DNA of 26,124 bases from NCBI GenBank assembly GCA_043196285.1, contig JBBYJL010000013.1, positions 1 through 26,124 on the forward strand. The letters run 5' to 3'. The position numbers and the translations under genes are program-made. Source of the stretch: JAKAFX01 sp043196285. Lineage in GTDB: Archaea > Thermoplasmatota > Thermoplasmata > Thermoplasmatales > Thermoplasmataceae. Within the stretch, counting starts at the first letter, position 1; every line of letters begins with the position of its first letter. Shown here in pieces: positions 15,906 to 24,002 of the stretch. Below the pieces are notes generated by a model, which worked only from the letters and a program-made list of their open reading frames with translations, made no database searches and was not told the origin of the DNA.

Positions 15906-16751
15906 ATGAATATTTTCAACGATAGAATATTGCAGGGAAAAAACGTCCTGATCAGTGGAGGGGGGACTGGCCTGGGGAAGGAAATGGCAATCGGCTTCGG
16001 AAAACTCGGTGCTAATATAGCAATAGTTGGAAGAAGAGACCAGGTGTTAAAAGACGCTGCAGCGGAAATACGGAGATCTGGGGCAAATGTGGCATATTCC
16101 AAGTGTGATATTCGCGATCCAGATCAGGTAAGGAATTCTGTGGAATACTTCATAGCCGAATTTGGTAGCATTACAACACTGGTGAACAACGCTGCGGGCA
16201 ACTTCATCAGTAAGACAGAAGATCTCTCCCTGAACGCATTCAATGCAGTTATAGGTATTGTACTGAATGGAACAGTAAATCTAACAATGGAGCTGGGAAA
16301 GAGGTGGATTCGGGGGAAACAGAGCGGAGTGGTTCTCAATATTTCTACAATTTACGGCTCAACTGGATCAGGATATGTTGTTCCTTCCGCAGTAGCAAAA
16401 TCAGGAGTTATATCACTTACAAAGTCACTTGCTGCAGAATGGGGAAAATATGGTATAAGGCATGTGGCAATTGCCCCTGGAATTGTTCCAACTGAAGGTG
16501 CAATGTCTCGGCTGGCTCCAACAGATAATATCAAGAAAATGCTTGTTGACAGAATACCACTAAAGAGATACGGAAGAATGGATGAGCTTGTGAATTTGGC
16601 CACTTTTCTCATCTCTGACGGTTGTCCATACATTAACGGTGACGTGATATCCATAGACGGGGGCGAAAGCATCTGGTTATCTGGGCAGTTCAGTTTCCTC
16701 GATGTGTTGACTGACCAGGAATGGGAGGCAATCAAGAGCCTGAGAAAATAA
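15906..16751 (+). CDS. SDR resembling 2,4-dienoyl-CoA reductase
   Basis: 281 residues. Cofactor loop GGGTGLG (18-24), R43-R44 after the second strand (NADP), NNAAGNF (94-100) and SGYVVPSAVAKSG (155-167). The residue four before K165 is Ser, not the usual Tyr. Instead Y150 lies 15 residues before K165, the spacing of the Tyr/Lys pair of mitochondrial 2,4-dienoyl-CoA reductase. The C-terminal half also follows that enzyme closely: PTEGAMSRLAPT, INGDVISIDGGE, then a WLSGQF and DQEWEAIKSL tail. It is therefore likely an NADPH-linked enoyl/dienoyl-CoA reductase, although archaea of this kind lack a classical fatty-acid synthase. No GTATAC operator is seen on its side of the intergenic region. Confidence 0.88.
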   Translation: MNIFNDRILQGKNVLISGGGTGLGKEMAIGFGKLGANIAIVGRRDQVLKDAAAEIRRSGANVAYSKCDIRDPDQVRNSVEYFIAEFGSITTLVNNAAGNFISKTEDLSLNAFNAVIGIVLNGTVNLTMELGKRWIRGKQSGVVLNISTIYGSTGSGYVVPSAVAKSGVISLTKSLAAEWGKYGIRHVAIAPGIVPTEGAMSRLAPTDNIKKMLVDRIPLKRYGRMDELVNLATFLISDGCPYINGDVISIDGGESIWLSGQFSFLDVLTDQEWEAIKSLRK

Positions 16752-17007
16752 TAAGATCTCTGAATATTGATATCTCTCAATCAAAACAGATTAAGAACAT
16801 GACCTCAACTCTAAATGATACGGATGATTGTGTTTCTGAACTATTAAGTATCAAAGTGCTTGGGCTGTGATGGGTAGCCCGTGAGAATTGCTTGACATTT
16901 TTAGTTCATTGAATTCCTGATCGTAAACGGATTATTCTGTATACCCAAGTCTAATGTAGCTTTCCTCTTCTCAAAAAAGTCTTAATCCTTCATCAACATG
17001 ATAATCC
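16752..17007. other. 256-base intergenic region with a GC hairpin
   Basis: No open frame with coding character. It holds a perfect 5-base stem GGGCT/AGCCC (16862-16866 with 16876-16880, nine-base loop containing GTGATGG) and, further on, a weak GTATAC site at 16936-16947. A small RNA is possible but unproven. The promoter of the next SDR must lie here; AGTCTTAATC near 16979-16987 is the best but poor TATA candidate. Confidence 0.4.
16936..16947. promoter_or_regulatory. Weak GTATAC-core site before the third SDR
   Basis: TCTGTATACCCA: core intact, left arm acceptable, right arm poor. It lies 61 bases before the ATG at 17008, farther from the likely TATA region than the other sites. Low-confidence member of the set. 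Confidence 0.28.
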
Positions 17008-17721
17008 ATGTCAAGGGGAAACATAGCATTAATTGGAGTTAGTAATTTTCTCGGCAAATCTACAGCATATGTGATGTTGAAAGATGGTTTCAGGGTTTCC
17101 GTCACGTCGAGAAATGAGAAGAAACTTGATCTGATCAGATCATCTCTCGAGAAATTTGGAGAGATATTCAGCATTCCAGGAAACATTTCTGATCCAGTTT
17201 CTGCTGAAGTGACAATGGAGGCTGTCAACTCGACGCTTGGAAGTATAGATCATGCAGTTGTTATGATTGGAGGGTTCGTAAACGACACAGTAACCGATCC
17301 AAGTGGAATTGATTCAATGATGCAAAATCATATTTATTATACCACATTCGCAGTGAGATCTGCGATAAGGTACCTGCACAAAGGTTCCTCGATTGTTCTA
17401 GTGACAAACATCGGTGCGATAGAGCATGGAGATCCCAAGGCATTTTCATATTCAATCGCAAAGGCAGGTGTTGCAAGAATGACGGAACTGCTTTGTTCTG
17501 AGCTTATCCCAAAGGGAATAAGAGTAAATGCGGTAGCTCCAAATTACATTGACCCAAGTTTCGACGTAGGCAGGGACTGGAGATCAATGAGAAAACTCGG
17601 AGACTTGAAGACTCCCCCTGAAGACATAGCATTGGTGATTAAATGGCTTGTTTCTGATGATGCCGGATGGGTTAATGGTGCAGTTATTCCGGTTGACGGC
17701 GGCTACCGCCTGAAGAAATAA
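17008..17721 (+). CDS. Short-chain dehydrogenase/reductase, atypical cofactor loop
   Basis: 237 residues of the SDR fold. The nucleotide loop is GVSNFLGKS (10-18) instead of TGxxxGIG; R35 in TSRNEKK suggests NADP. Y148-x3-K152 in SYSIAK is the catalytic pair. The usual catalytic Ser is replaced by the LVTNIGA strand end (T133-N134), so Thr may take its place. The C-terminal part (RVNAVAPNYI, WLVSDDAGWVNGAVIPVDGG) is standard. Substrate unknown. Last plus-strand gene of the island; its stop is 15 bases from the convergent membrane-protein gene. Confidence 0.85.
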   Translation: MSRGNIALIGVSNFLGKSTAYVMLKDGFRVSVTSRNEKKLDLIRSSLEKFGEIFSIPGNISDPVSAEVTMEAVNSTLGSIDHAVVMIGGFVNDTVTDPSGIDSMMQNHIYYTTFAVRSAIRYLHKGSSIVLVTNIGAIEHGDPKAFSYSIAKAGVARMTELLCSELIPKGIRVNAVAPNYIDPSFDVGRDWRSMRKLGDLKTPPEDIALVIKWLVSDDAGWVNGAVIPVDGGYRLKK

Positions 17722-17736
17722 CTATTTCATTGGCCT

Positions 17737-18525
17737 CTAAGACACATTGATCCTGATTTCAACTGGCGCAATTTCTCGATCCTTTCTCATGCTACATCTG
17801 ATACGAAGGCTTGCGGAGGAGCTTTTCTTGATCTCGATAGGAAGTTCTGGAGAAACTTTGAGAAGACTAACATTCCCTGTCAGAACATTCACGCTTTTCA
17901 CGGTGATGCCTCCATCTTCCTTGGTATTCTTCAGGATTATATACTCCTCAAATTCTATCCGGTCTTTCCCACTTCTTATGAATCGCCTCTTGCTAAGAAG
18001 CACTCCGAAGCTCAGGAGACCTTCCCTGCTTAAATTTCTGGATATCAGGAATTTAAGAGGTTTGAACCTGAATATTGGGTCAAAATCGATGTCGGGCTTG
18101 AAATCACTCTCGGATACAACCTCATATTTTATTGCATTGATCTTGTTGTAGATTACATCCTTTAACGTCATGTATGAAATTGTGAAAAGCAGGGCAGACA
18201 TGAATACAAGCGATCCGAAGAAAACAATGAAGTTGAAGCCCAGTATAACAAGCTGCAGAATAAACATTACAAAATCGATAATGATCTCTACAGAAGCGAG
18301 CGTGATTATAAAAGCGGTGTCAATGGTCAGCAAGACAAATACAACTTTGGTCTTGGGCATTGGCTTCAATGCATTTGGGTTGAACTCTTCCCTAAACTCC
18401 CTGAACTGCTTGCCACCAAAATATGTATGAAGTACTGCGAACACTGCTGGCGCAATTGCAAATATTGTAAAGATAAGAATCATTACACCAAAAAAGAGTA
18501 CAGAGTTCATAACTTGCTGACTCAT
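17737..18525 (-). CDS. Hypothetical membrane protein with C-terminal soluble domain
   Basis: 262 residues. Hydrophobic segments at about 8-32, 61-80 and 84-118 (the last probably two passes) give about four membrane spans. A basic, beta-strand-rich soluble domain of about 130 residues follows. No family recognised. The promoter is a minus-strand TTTTAAATATA near 18533-18544, about 20 bases before the ATG. It shares a 153-base divergent region with the zinc-ribbon gene. It carries no GTATAC operator and so seems to lie outside the island's regulon. Confidence 0.72.
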   Translation of the reverse strand: MSQQVMNSVLFFGVMILIFTIFAIAPAVFAVLHTYFGGKQFREFREEFNPNALKPMPKTKVVFVLLTIDTAFIITLASVEIIIDFVMFILQLVILGFNFIVFFGSLVFMSALLFTISYMTLKDVIYNKINAIKYEVVSESDFKPDIDFDPIFRFKPLKFLISRNLSREGLLSFGVLLSKRRFIRSGKDRIEFEEYIILKNTKEDGGITVKSVNVLTGNVSLLKVSPELPIEIKKSSSASLRIRCSMRKDREIAPVEIRINVS

Positions 18526-18532
18526 ATCCCAT

Positions 18533-18544
18533 ATATATTTAAAA
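18533..18544 (-). promoter_or_regulatory. TATA-like box of the membrane-protein gene
   Basis: Minus-strand TTTTAAATATA run, about 8-19 bases before the ATG at 18525 with A/T-rich sequence continuing to 18546. Spacing is slightly short, so the transcription start may be a few bases inside the present frame or the box may be the upstream TTTTAA. Confidence 0.3.
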
Positions 18545-18650
18545 GTTCACCTTAAGATAAAATGCCCGTTATCTGCCGGCCTGCAATTTTTTGAGATTTC
18601 AAAGTGATAATGCATTCTCTCTAAGATCGCTTTCCTATTCATGATAAAAA

Positions 18651-18658
18651 GTTTATAT
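18651..18658 (+). promoter_or_regulatory. TATA-like box of the zinc-ribbon gene
   Basis: GTTTATAT, 21-28 bases before the ATG at 18679, with an A-rich stretch in front as expected for a BRE. No ribosome site, so a leaderless transcript. Confidence 0.55.
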
Positions 18659-18678
18659 CGATTACGAATGCAACGTTA

Positions 18679-19341
18679 ATGCCTATCTATGAACCAAACG
18701 AAAAAGAGATAATGAAAGAATATGTAACACTGATCAAAGGTGAGGAGGAGGAGTCAGAGGGGACACTTTTTCTCACTGACAGGAGGCTGATATATGAAAG
18801 GAAAGGGAAGCGTGGAGTCTTTAAGGCAACCTCCCCGCAGGTTGTAATTGATATTCCTCTATATGAAATTACGAATCTTTCAGATGCTATTCCCAGATTC
18901 AAAGCTTTTACCAAAAAGACAATAACTGTTGAATATAACCTTCAAGATCACAGGGAATCCTCCCGGTTTGAGGTCAAAAAGCCTAAGATATGGAACGAGA
19001 ATATCAGGAAGTGGGCAGTTGATGCAAAGCGGATACACGAAGAAGAAATCAAGAGATCTGAGGAAGAAACCCACAGAAAAGAAGTCGAGATGGCCCGGGC
19101 TAAAGCGGGAACAACAAACGTAGGCGTTATGCATGTGAACACTGGTGCAGGAAGGGAAATTTATCCAGACAGTTCTAGGTCAAAGGATACAGTGGTTGAT
19201 GCCGAAGACATGGGATCAACTCAACTTCAGGCTATGACGAAGAACCCTCCTTCAAAAGTCAAGAAAAAATGCAAGGAATGCGGATACCCTCTGGACGATA
19301 ACATGAAATATTGCCCGAACTGCGGTACAAAGGTTGAATAA
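18679..19341 (+). CDS. PH/GRAM-like protein with C-terminal zinc ribbon
   Basis: 220 residues in three parts. Residues about 10-100 have the strand pattern of PH/GRAM-like domains (GTLFLTDRRLIYER, VVIDIPLYEITNLSD). About 105-145 is a highly charged helix likely to form a coiled coil. After a flexible stretch the C-terminus is a zinc ribbon with C198-x2-C201 and C212-x2-C215. Such domain chains occur in archaeal proteins that bind membranes or other proteins; the function here is unknown. It is followed after four bases by the ATG of the COG1058 gene, so the two are likely co-transcribed. Confidence 0.75.
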   Translation: MPIYEPNEKEIMKEYVTLIKGEEEESEGTLFLTDRRLIYERKGKRGVFKATSPQVVIDIPLYEITNLSDAIPRFKAFTKKTITVEYNLQDHRESSRFEVKKPKIWNENIRKWAVDAKRIHEEEIKRSEEETHRKEVEMARAKAGTTNVGVMHVNTGAGREIYPDSSRSKDTVVDAEDMGSTQLQAMTKNPPSKVKKKCKECGYPLDDNMKYCPNCGTKVE

Positions 19342-19345
19342 TCAT

Positions 19346-20119
19346 ATGACACTAAAAAGATCAGCTATCATTACAGTAGGCAACGAGCTTCTCAAGGGCA
19401 GAACCATAAACACAAATTTTGCAAAGATAGGAAAAGCTCTTACCTTCTCTGGATACGAAGTATTCAGAGGATTCGTAATTGATGATAGCCTTGAGTCGAT
19501 ATCATGGGCTGTCAGATCTGCAATTGAGGTTTCTGACATTGTGATAACCAGTGGAGGTCTAGGTCCAACCTTCGACGACATGACGCTTAAGGGAGTTTCC
19601 ATCGCTCTTGGCAGGGAAATGGTGTTTTCAGATCAGGCAAAGAGCCAGTTACAGGGATGGTATTCACACCTTGATCTTGAGATGACTCCCGAAAGGGAAA
19701 AAATGGCGTTTGTCCCAGATGGATCTGAGATAATACAGAATCCAGTCGGAGCAGCACCCGGAATTATAGTTTCGAAGGATCAGAAGCTTATCGTTTGTCT
19801 TCCAGGAGTTCCAGCTGAAATGGAGGCCATGCTTAATCTGATCATAGACAGGATAAAAAATCCGGGATCTTATTACTATGAAAAAAGTGTAAGATTGTAC
19901 GGCATCATGGAAAGTACGTTTGCGCCTTATGTAAATGAAGTAATGAAGAGGGAAGATGAACTGGTATACATAAAAAGTCATCCCCTGAACAGGGAAAACA
20001 ATTTCCCTGGAATTGAGTTAGAGGTATCTGCAAGATCAGATAGTCAGGAAAAGGCTGAGCAGAAAGTAAATTCCATACTTGAAGAGATGACTGAACTGGC
20101 AAAGAAATTGAAATCATGA
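19346..20119 (+). CDS. CinA N-terminal/MoCF-like protein (COG1058)
   Basis: 257 residues of the molybdopterin-binding-like fold: ITVGNELLKGRTINTN, RSAIEVSDIVITSGGLGPTFDDMT, and NPVGAAPGIIV...CLPGVPAEMEAML. This is the COG1058 part of CinA; the C-terminal NMN deamidase domain is absent, which is usual in archaea. Bacterial relatives hydrolyse ADP-ribose or related nucleotides. A cofactor-repair role is likely, and molybdenum cofactor synthesis is not implied. ATG at 19346 is chosen; a TTG at 19334 would add four residues and overlap the previous gene by eight bases. Its stop shares the bases TCATGA (20114-20119) with the stop of the convergent gene. Confidence 0.88.
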   Translation: MTLKRSAIITVGNELLKGRTINTNFAKIGKALTFSGYEVFRGFVIDDSLESISWAVRSAIEVSDIVITSGGLGPTFDDMTLKGVSIALGREMVFSDQAKSQLQGWYSHLDLEMTPEREKMAFVPDGSEIIQNPVGAAPGIIVSKDQKLIVCLPGVPAEMEAMLNLIIDRIKNPGSYYYEKSVRLYGIMESTFAPYVNEVMKREDELVYIKSHPLNRENNFPGIELEVSARSDSQEKAEQKVNSILEEMTELAKKLKS

Positions 20120-21349
20120 CATTGTTTTCTCAGAAGCAATTCCTATTATTCTGGAGACAGGGGTTGCTAGTTCTCCCAGTACCTTGAGTCTGTCTTTAGT
20201 ATAATCACCATTTAGCAGGGCGGATAATGTTGTGATTTCACTTCCCTGCAGCTTCAATGCATTTATTTTTGAAACAACAATCTTGCTCATGCCAATAAGG
20301 AGATAGGAAAGATCCAGAGATGTTAAAATATCATTTTCATCGAGTATGAGCTTTGTAAGTCTTAGTTTATGCTTCTCCATTTCAGTGAATGTGGTTAACA
20401 GGAGTTTTAGTACGCCTGTCAGAGTGTTCACATCCAGTGCATTGGTAAGCCCATGCTGGTTCATGATATCCACAGTCTGGGAGCTATCAGAATATTCAGC
20501 CCCAAGAATTGAGTTGTCTTCATAACTTGAAAGCGAAAACTTGGCGGAAGCAGCCTTTTCATCATCCCTGAATATGACTGTGAGAGTTTTGTCAGACAGG
20601 TCTGCTTCTGCAAGATAATATTTATCGATTTTCTCAAAGTCAACAGTTGGTTCCTTGCTTGCCCAGGTAGTTGCAAACCTCACAGGAAGCTTGAATCCCT
20701 TCGATAATGTGGAGAATGTTAGAATCGACGAAAACAGATCAAGATCAGCAGTCCTCAGAGAAAACTCGTAATTCAGACTCACATCCTCAACAACATTCTG
20801 TTTCTTCTTAACCTCTGTACCAATATTCATCAGTGGACTGTCATATTTCGTAACAATACGATAAGAGGCCCTGCCATCATAGGATCCGTTTACAAGCTTC
20901 ATTGATATCTTGAATGTGTCAGGTGGAATCGAAAGTCCAAGGAAATACGACTCGATACTTTTGATAGCCTTATCCTTTTCCTGATTTGCTGCGTTCTCCA
21001 GTTCAGACAGACTCTTCCCCATAGCTTCTGTGAAATTCCCTTTGTAGAGGGATATAGCTGAATCAGTGAATGTTCTGATCTTATCGACAAGATCCTTTAT
21101 ATCTGCAAGGCCGAAGGAAGAGACCTTTGAATCAAGGTACGTAGAAATATCAGGTCCGAGTGTGTCCAGCAATGCTGTCTTTGCCTTGATCTCTGCCTTC
21201 AAGGCTTCTGACTTCACTTTCAAATCACTGTACTGTCCCAAGGACACGATGGCCTGGACCGGGTTGTTCAAAAGATTCTTTAAAGCCTCTTCAGGTTTGA
21301 ATGATACACCTGCTACTGACATGCGTAACCCTGTAATCACATAGGACAT
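20114..21349 (-). CDS. Hypothetical 411-residue soluble protein
   Basis: Not recognised. No membrane segment or signal peptide. Residues about 38-140 are charged heptad-like helices (KVKSEALKAEIKAKTALL, LSELENAANQEKDKAIKSIE), likely a coiled coil. The middle (about 145-300) is rich in short beta strands, and the C-terminal third is helical and leucine-rich. It begins MSYVITGLRMSVAGVSF, a buried-strand-like start. Codon use and base composition look like the neighbours. Convergent with the COG1058 gene, with a six-base overlap of the stops, and divergent from the two-TM protein gene. Possibly a lineage-specific structural or envelope-associated protein. Confidence 0.7.
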   Translation of the reverse strand: MSYVITGLRMSVAGVSFKPEEALKNLLNNPVQAIVSLGQYSDLKVKSEALKAEIKAKTALLDTLGPDISTYLDSKVSSFGLADIKDLVDKIRTFTDSAISLYKGNFTEAMGKSLSELENAANQEKDKAIKSIESYFLGLSIPPDTFKISMKLVNGSYDGRASYRIVTKYDSPLMNIGTEVKKKQNVVEDVSLNYEFSLRTADLDLFSSILTFSTLSKGFKLPVRFATTWASKEPTVDFEKIDKYYLAEADLSDKTLTVIFRDDEKAASAKFSLSSYEDNSILGAEYSDSSQTVDIMNQHGLTNALDVNTLTGVLKLLLTTFTEMEKHKLRLTKLILDENDILTSLDLSYLLIGMSKIVVSKINALKLQGSEITTLSALLNGDYTKDRLKVLGELATPVSRIIGIASEKTMS

Positions 21350-21480
21350 AATAATTCCTTCATATCGTCATTCTTTTTACGTAATGAATAGACTTGATTT
21401 GCCTACAGATAGAATTGTTAATCCAATCATAATCGTCGACAAAAAATTTAAGGAACCAAAGCTACAGTTATTGTGGTACT

Positions 21481-21960
21481 GTGGAAAGCGAAAGAAAGGA
21501 TAGTTTTGACAACCTAGTAAATCAGGCAGTCCTTGATGTTAAGGCTATGATGATACTGAGTTCCACCATCCAGGACCCGGATTCACTGATCAAGAAGAAA
21601 TTCCTGGAAACGCCTGATGAGGATATCAGAAACTTCACAAGGGTATTATCAGAGAGTGTTCCAACAAGACAGAACGTGGTATTTCTAATGGGAATCGGAG
21701 AGATGCTGCTAGCGGCTTTCCTCTTAATTTTCGGACTGATATTATCGATTCCTGCAGTGCTTGGATACAGATCCATGACAACTGCTGGCAATTATTTTCA
21801 GGGCCTTCAGGACGGGCTCTATCATATGTCATCTTCATATCCTATAACAGTTTTTGTTGACTTTGTTATAGCTGTCCTCCTTCTTGTTGCCGCCTTTTTC
21901 ACTCTGAAGCAGGCAGCTTACGAACTTAAGAGGGTTGGTCTCAGGATCCAGAGAAAATGA
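21481..21960 (+). CDS. Small two-TM membrane protein
   Basis: 159 residues: a charged N-terminal cytoplasmic part of about 60 residues, TM1 at about 68-93, a loop of about 30 residues, TM2 at about 120-143, and a short basic tail. The start is GTG at 21481, with an A/T-rich box (AAAATTTAAGG, 21443-21452) about 30 bases upstream. No family recognised. The stop overlaps the ATG of the permease gene (ATGA), so it may be an accessory subunit of that transporter. Confidence 0.68.
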   Translation: MESERKDSFDNLVNQAVLDVKAMMILSSTIQDPDSLIKKKFLETPDEDIRNFTRVLSESVPTRQNVVFLMGIGEMLLAAFLLIFGLILSIPAVLGYRSMTTAGNYFQGLQDGLYHMSSSYPITVFVDFVIAVLLLVAAFFTLKQAAYELKRVGLRIQRK

Positions 21961-23921
21961 CGGAAAAAGATAGCTTAGAGGACAAAAATTACGATGAAGA
22001 CGGGAATCCAGGAACTCCTGGAACTTATCTTAAACGAATAAGTGGCTACAAGGACAGACTGTTTCTCTCAAACTTCACCAAAAAACTGTTACTCAGGAAG
22101 AGGAAAATTGGGCTCATAACCAAGACTATAGCTTTCGCCTTTGGAATTGCGCTTATCATAGTATCGTTCATACTCATTTTCGATATATTCGTTCACCGGA
22201 GTGATTATTATGGCATTGAAGCTGCCGGAGCCTTGTGGATGCTGCTTGCTTTTCTGGTACTTATATCCGGGGTTTTTCTGGCAACAATGCTTCCGGAATC
22301 TTTTAAGGTAAGATTTCTACGCCCTTTTACCAGGGGTCAGAACAATCCAACATACGGATTTTACACCATGCTGGCCATTGGAATAGGGTCCACAATAGGA
22401 TCTCCCCTCTTTGTACTGATTCCTATAAATGTGATGCAGTATGCCCTGATATCCATTATATCTCTGGCCGTTGCGGGATCGCTTTCTGTTGGGCTTGGTC
22501 TTGTATATTCCTACCAGTACAGATATACCCTGCGAGAGGGGATCGATGTAGTAGGCGGATCGGGGATTGTCAGACATTCAGCCGGCCACAAGAGCCTGAG
22601 GTATTTCATTACCAGGATTTCTGGCTGGATTGCGAATACTGCTCTTGCAGCTTATTCAGCACTTCTCTTTGTTGAATTTGACTTCGGCGTGATGTCAAGG
22701 ATGCTTAAAGGCAACGGCATTTCTCCACTTGATGTTAATCTTGTCATCCTGATGATCGCTGCGATCTTCGTTCTGTGGTTCATAATAAATGCCCTTTTTG
22801 AGAAGAGGTTTCTAAAACAGATTGGCAACGTCCAGATTATCCTCGTTATTTTCATGGTGCTTATGCTCGTGTTGGAAAGTTTTAACCTGGGTTTTAAAGG
22901 ACACTGGGATATGTCAGGTCTCCTGTCTATTGGCGGTTCTAACTGGGTGGAGGACATAGTCATCAACACCGGTTATCTGTATATTATCTTCTTCGGCTTC
23001 CAGGAGATACTTACCCTCAACAGAGAAGGTCTTGAAAAGTCCAGGATTCCTTTCGGGAAAAAATTATTTGGGAAATCTATGGTTGGAAAGGAAACATACA
23101 TGTCGGCTGCCGTGGTTTTGACCGTAATAATTTCATCGCTTGTAAATATTCTCTTTGCGGTGGCTGTTTTTGCAGTTAAGCCATCATCCGCGATCATCGA
23201 TACAAAGTCAATTCCTGCAATCTACATAGCAAAGGAATTTACCGGCATATACTGGGAGGTCATAATGGCGGTTATCTTCCTCATTGCATCTGTGACAACA
23301 TTTGTACCCGCATTCTTCTCCGCATCGAGACATCTCGGTGCCCTAGGCGAAGATGGATTCCTTCCAAAGGCTATAACCTCCCTGTCATGGGTCATCACCC
23401 TGCTTTTGATTGCAGTTCTTTACACCGTGAACAGTGGATTTCTTGTCAGCATAACAGATTTCATGATTCTGATAAGCCTCGCCCTGATAAGTCTGTCTGC
23501 AATATGGCTGAAAAAGACCAGTCTGATCAAGCTGGATAAATGGCAGAGACTGTCTATTATCGTTGCAGGGCTGGGTTTTGTGAGCGCCGGCGCTCTCTAC
23601 GTCATCGAGGCTCCAGTCGTAATATTTGGTATATTCGCAATACTCCTCACATACCTTCTTTACGATGTCCTGGAACTGGGCCAGATTGGCACTTCCATAT
23701 TCCTACTTCTCCTCGATGCGGGTGGCATAGTACTGACCCTTATTTTTCCCTACCCCCAACTTAAAGTGACAGGATATCCCATACCTATCCCGGCAGGATT
23801 CACATATGAATCATTCCTGATAGATTTGCTTTCCCTGTCCATGATCATACTCATGATAAACCTGTTCCTGGACATCCTTGTCCTGGGCAGAACCTCATAC
23901 AGGAAGAAGATATTCACCTGA
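21957..23921 (+). CDS. APC-superfamily amino acid permease, N-terminally extended
   Basis: 654 residues. The transporter core starts near residue 130: the first helix has the glycine-rich GIGSTIGSPLFVL (142-154) typical of APC transporters. About 12 more hydrophobic segments follow, with a PAFFSASRHLGALGEDGFLP-type loop near 450-470 that is also typical of amino acid permeases. Ahead of it is an acidic N-terminus (1-30) and two extra membrane spans (about 55-79 and 88-111) that usual APC proteins of 450-500 residues lack. Substrate, probably an amino acid or polyamine, is unknown. Co-translated with the two-TM protein upstream. The TPP riboswitch downstream belongs to the next transcript. Confidence 0.85.
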   Translation: MTEKDSLEDKNYDEDGNPGTPGTYLKRISGYKDRLFLSNFTKKLLLRKRKIGLITKTIAFAFGIALIIVSFILIFDIFVHRSDYYGIEAAGALWMLLAFLVLISGVFLATMLPESFKVRFLRPFTRGQNNPTYGFYTMLAIGIGSTIGSPLFVLIPINVMQYALISIISLAVAGSLSVGLGLVYSYQYRYTLREGIDVVGGSGIVRHSAGHKSLRYFITRISGWIANTALAAYSALLFVEFDFGVMSRMLKGNGISPLDVNLVILMIAAIFVLWFIINALFEKRFLKQIGNVQIILVIFMVLMLVLESFNLGFKGHWDMSGLLSIGGSNWVEDIVINTGYLYIIFFGFQEILTLNREGLEKSRIPFGKKLFGKSMVGKETYMSAAVVLTVIISSLVNILFAVAVFAVKPSSAIIDTKSIPAIYIAKEFTGIYWEVIMAVIFLIASVTTFVPAFFSASRHLGALGEDGFLPKAITSLSWVITLLLIAVLYTVNSGFLVSITDFMILISLALISLSAIWLKKTSLIKLDKWQRLSIIVAGLGFVSAGALYVIEAPVVIFGIFAILLTYLLYDVLELGQIGTSIFLLLLDAGGIVLTLIFPYPQLKVTGYPIPIPAGFTYESFLIDLLSLSMIILMINLFLDILVLGRTSYRKKIFT

Positions 23922-24002
23922 TTTGTCCCATTGTTAAATATTTCATAATGAAAGATAGCTTACACTGTAAGGAAAATGATATTAATCCTCATGTAATTTC
24001 TA

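Noticed and set aside
23922..24002. CRISPR repeats, tRNA or rRNA genes
   Set aside because: No repeat-spacer pattern or tRNA-like fold was seen here or elsewhere in the window; the only structured RNA with strong support is the TPP riboswitch.
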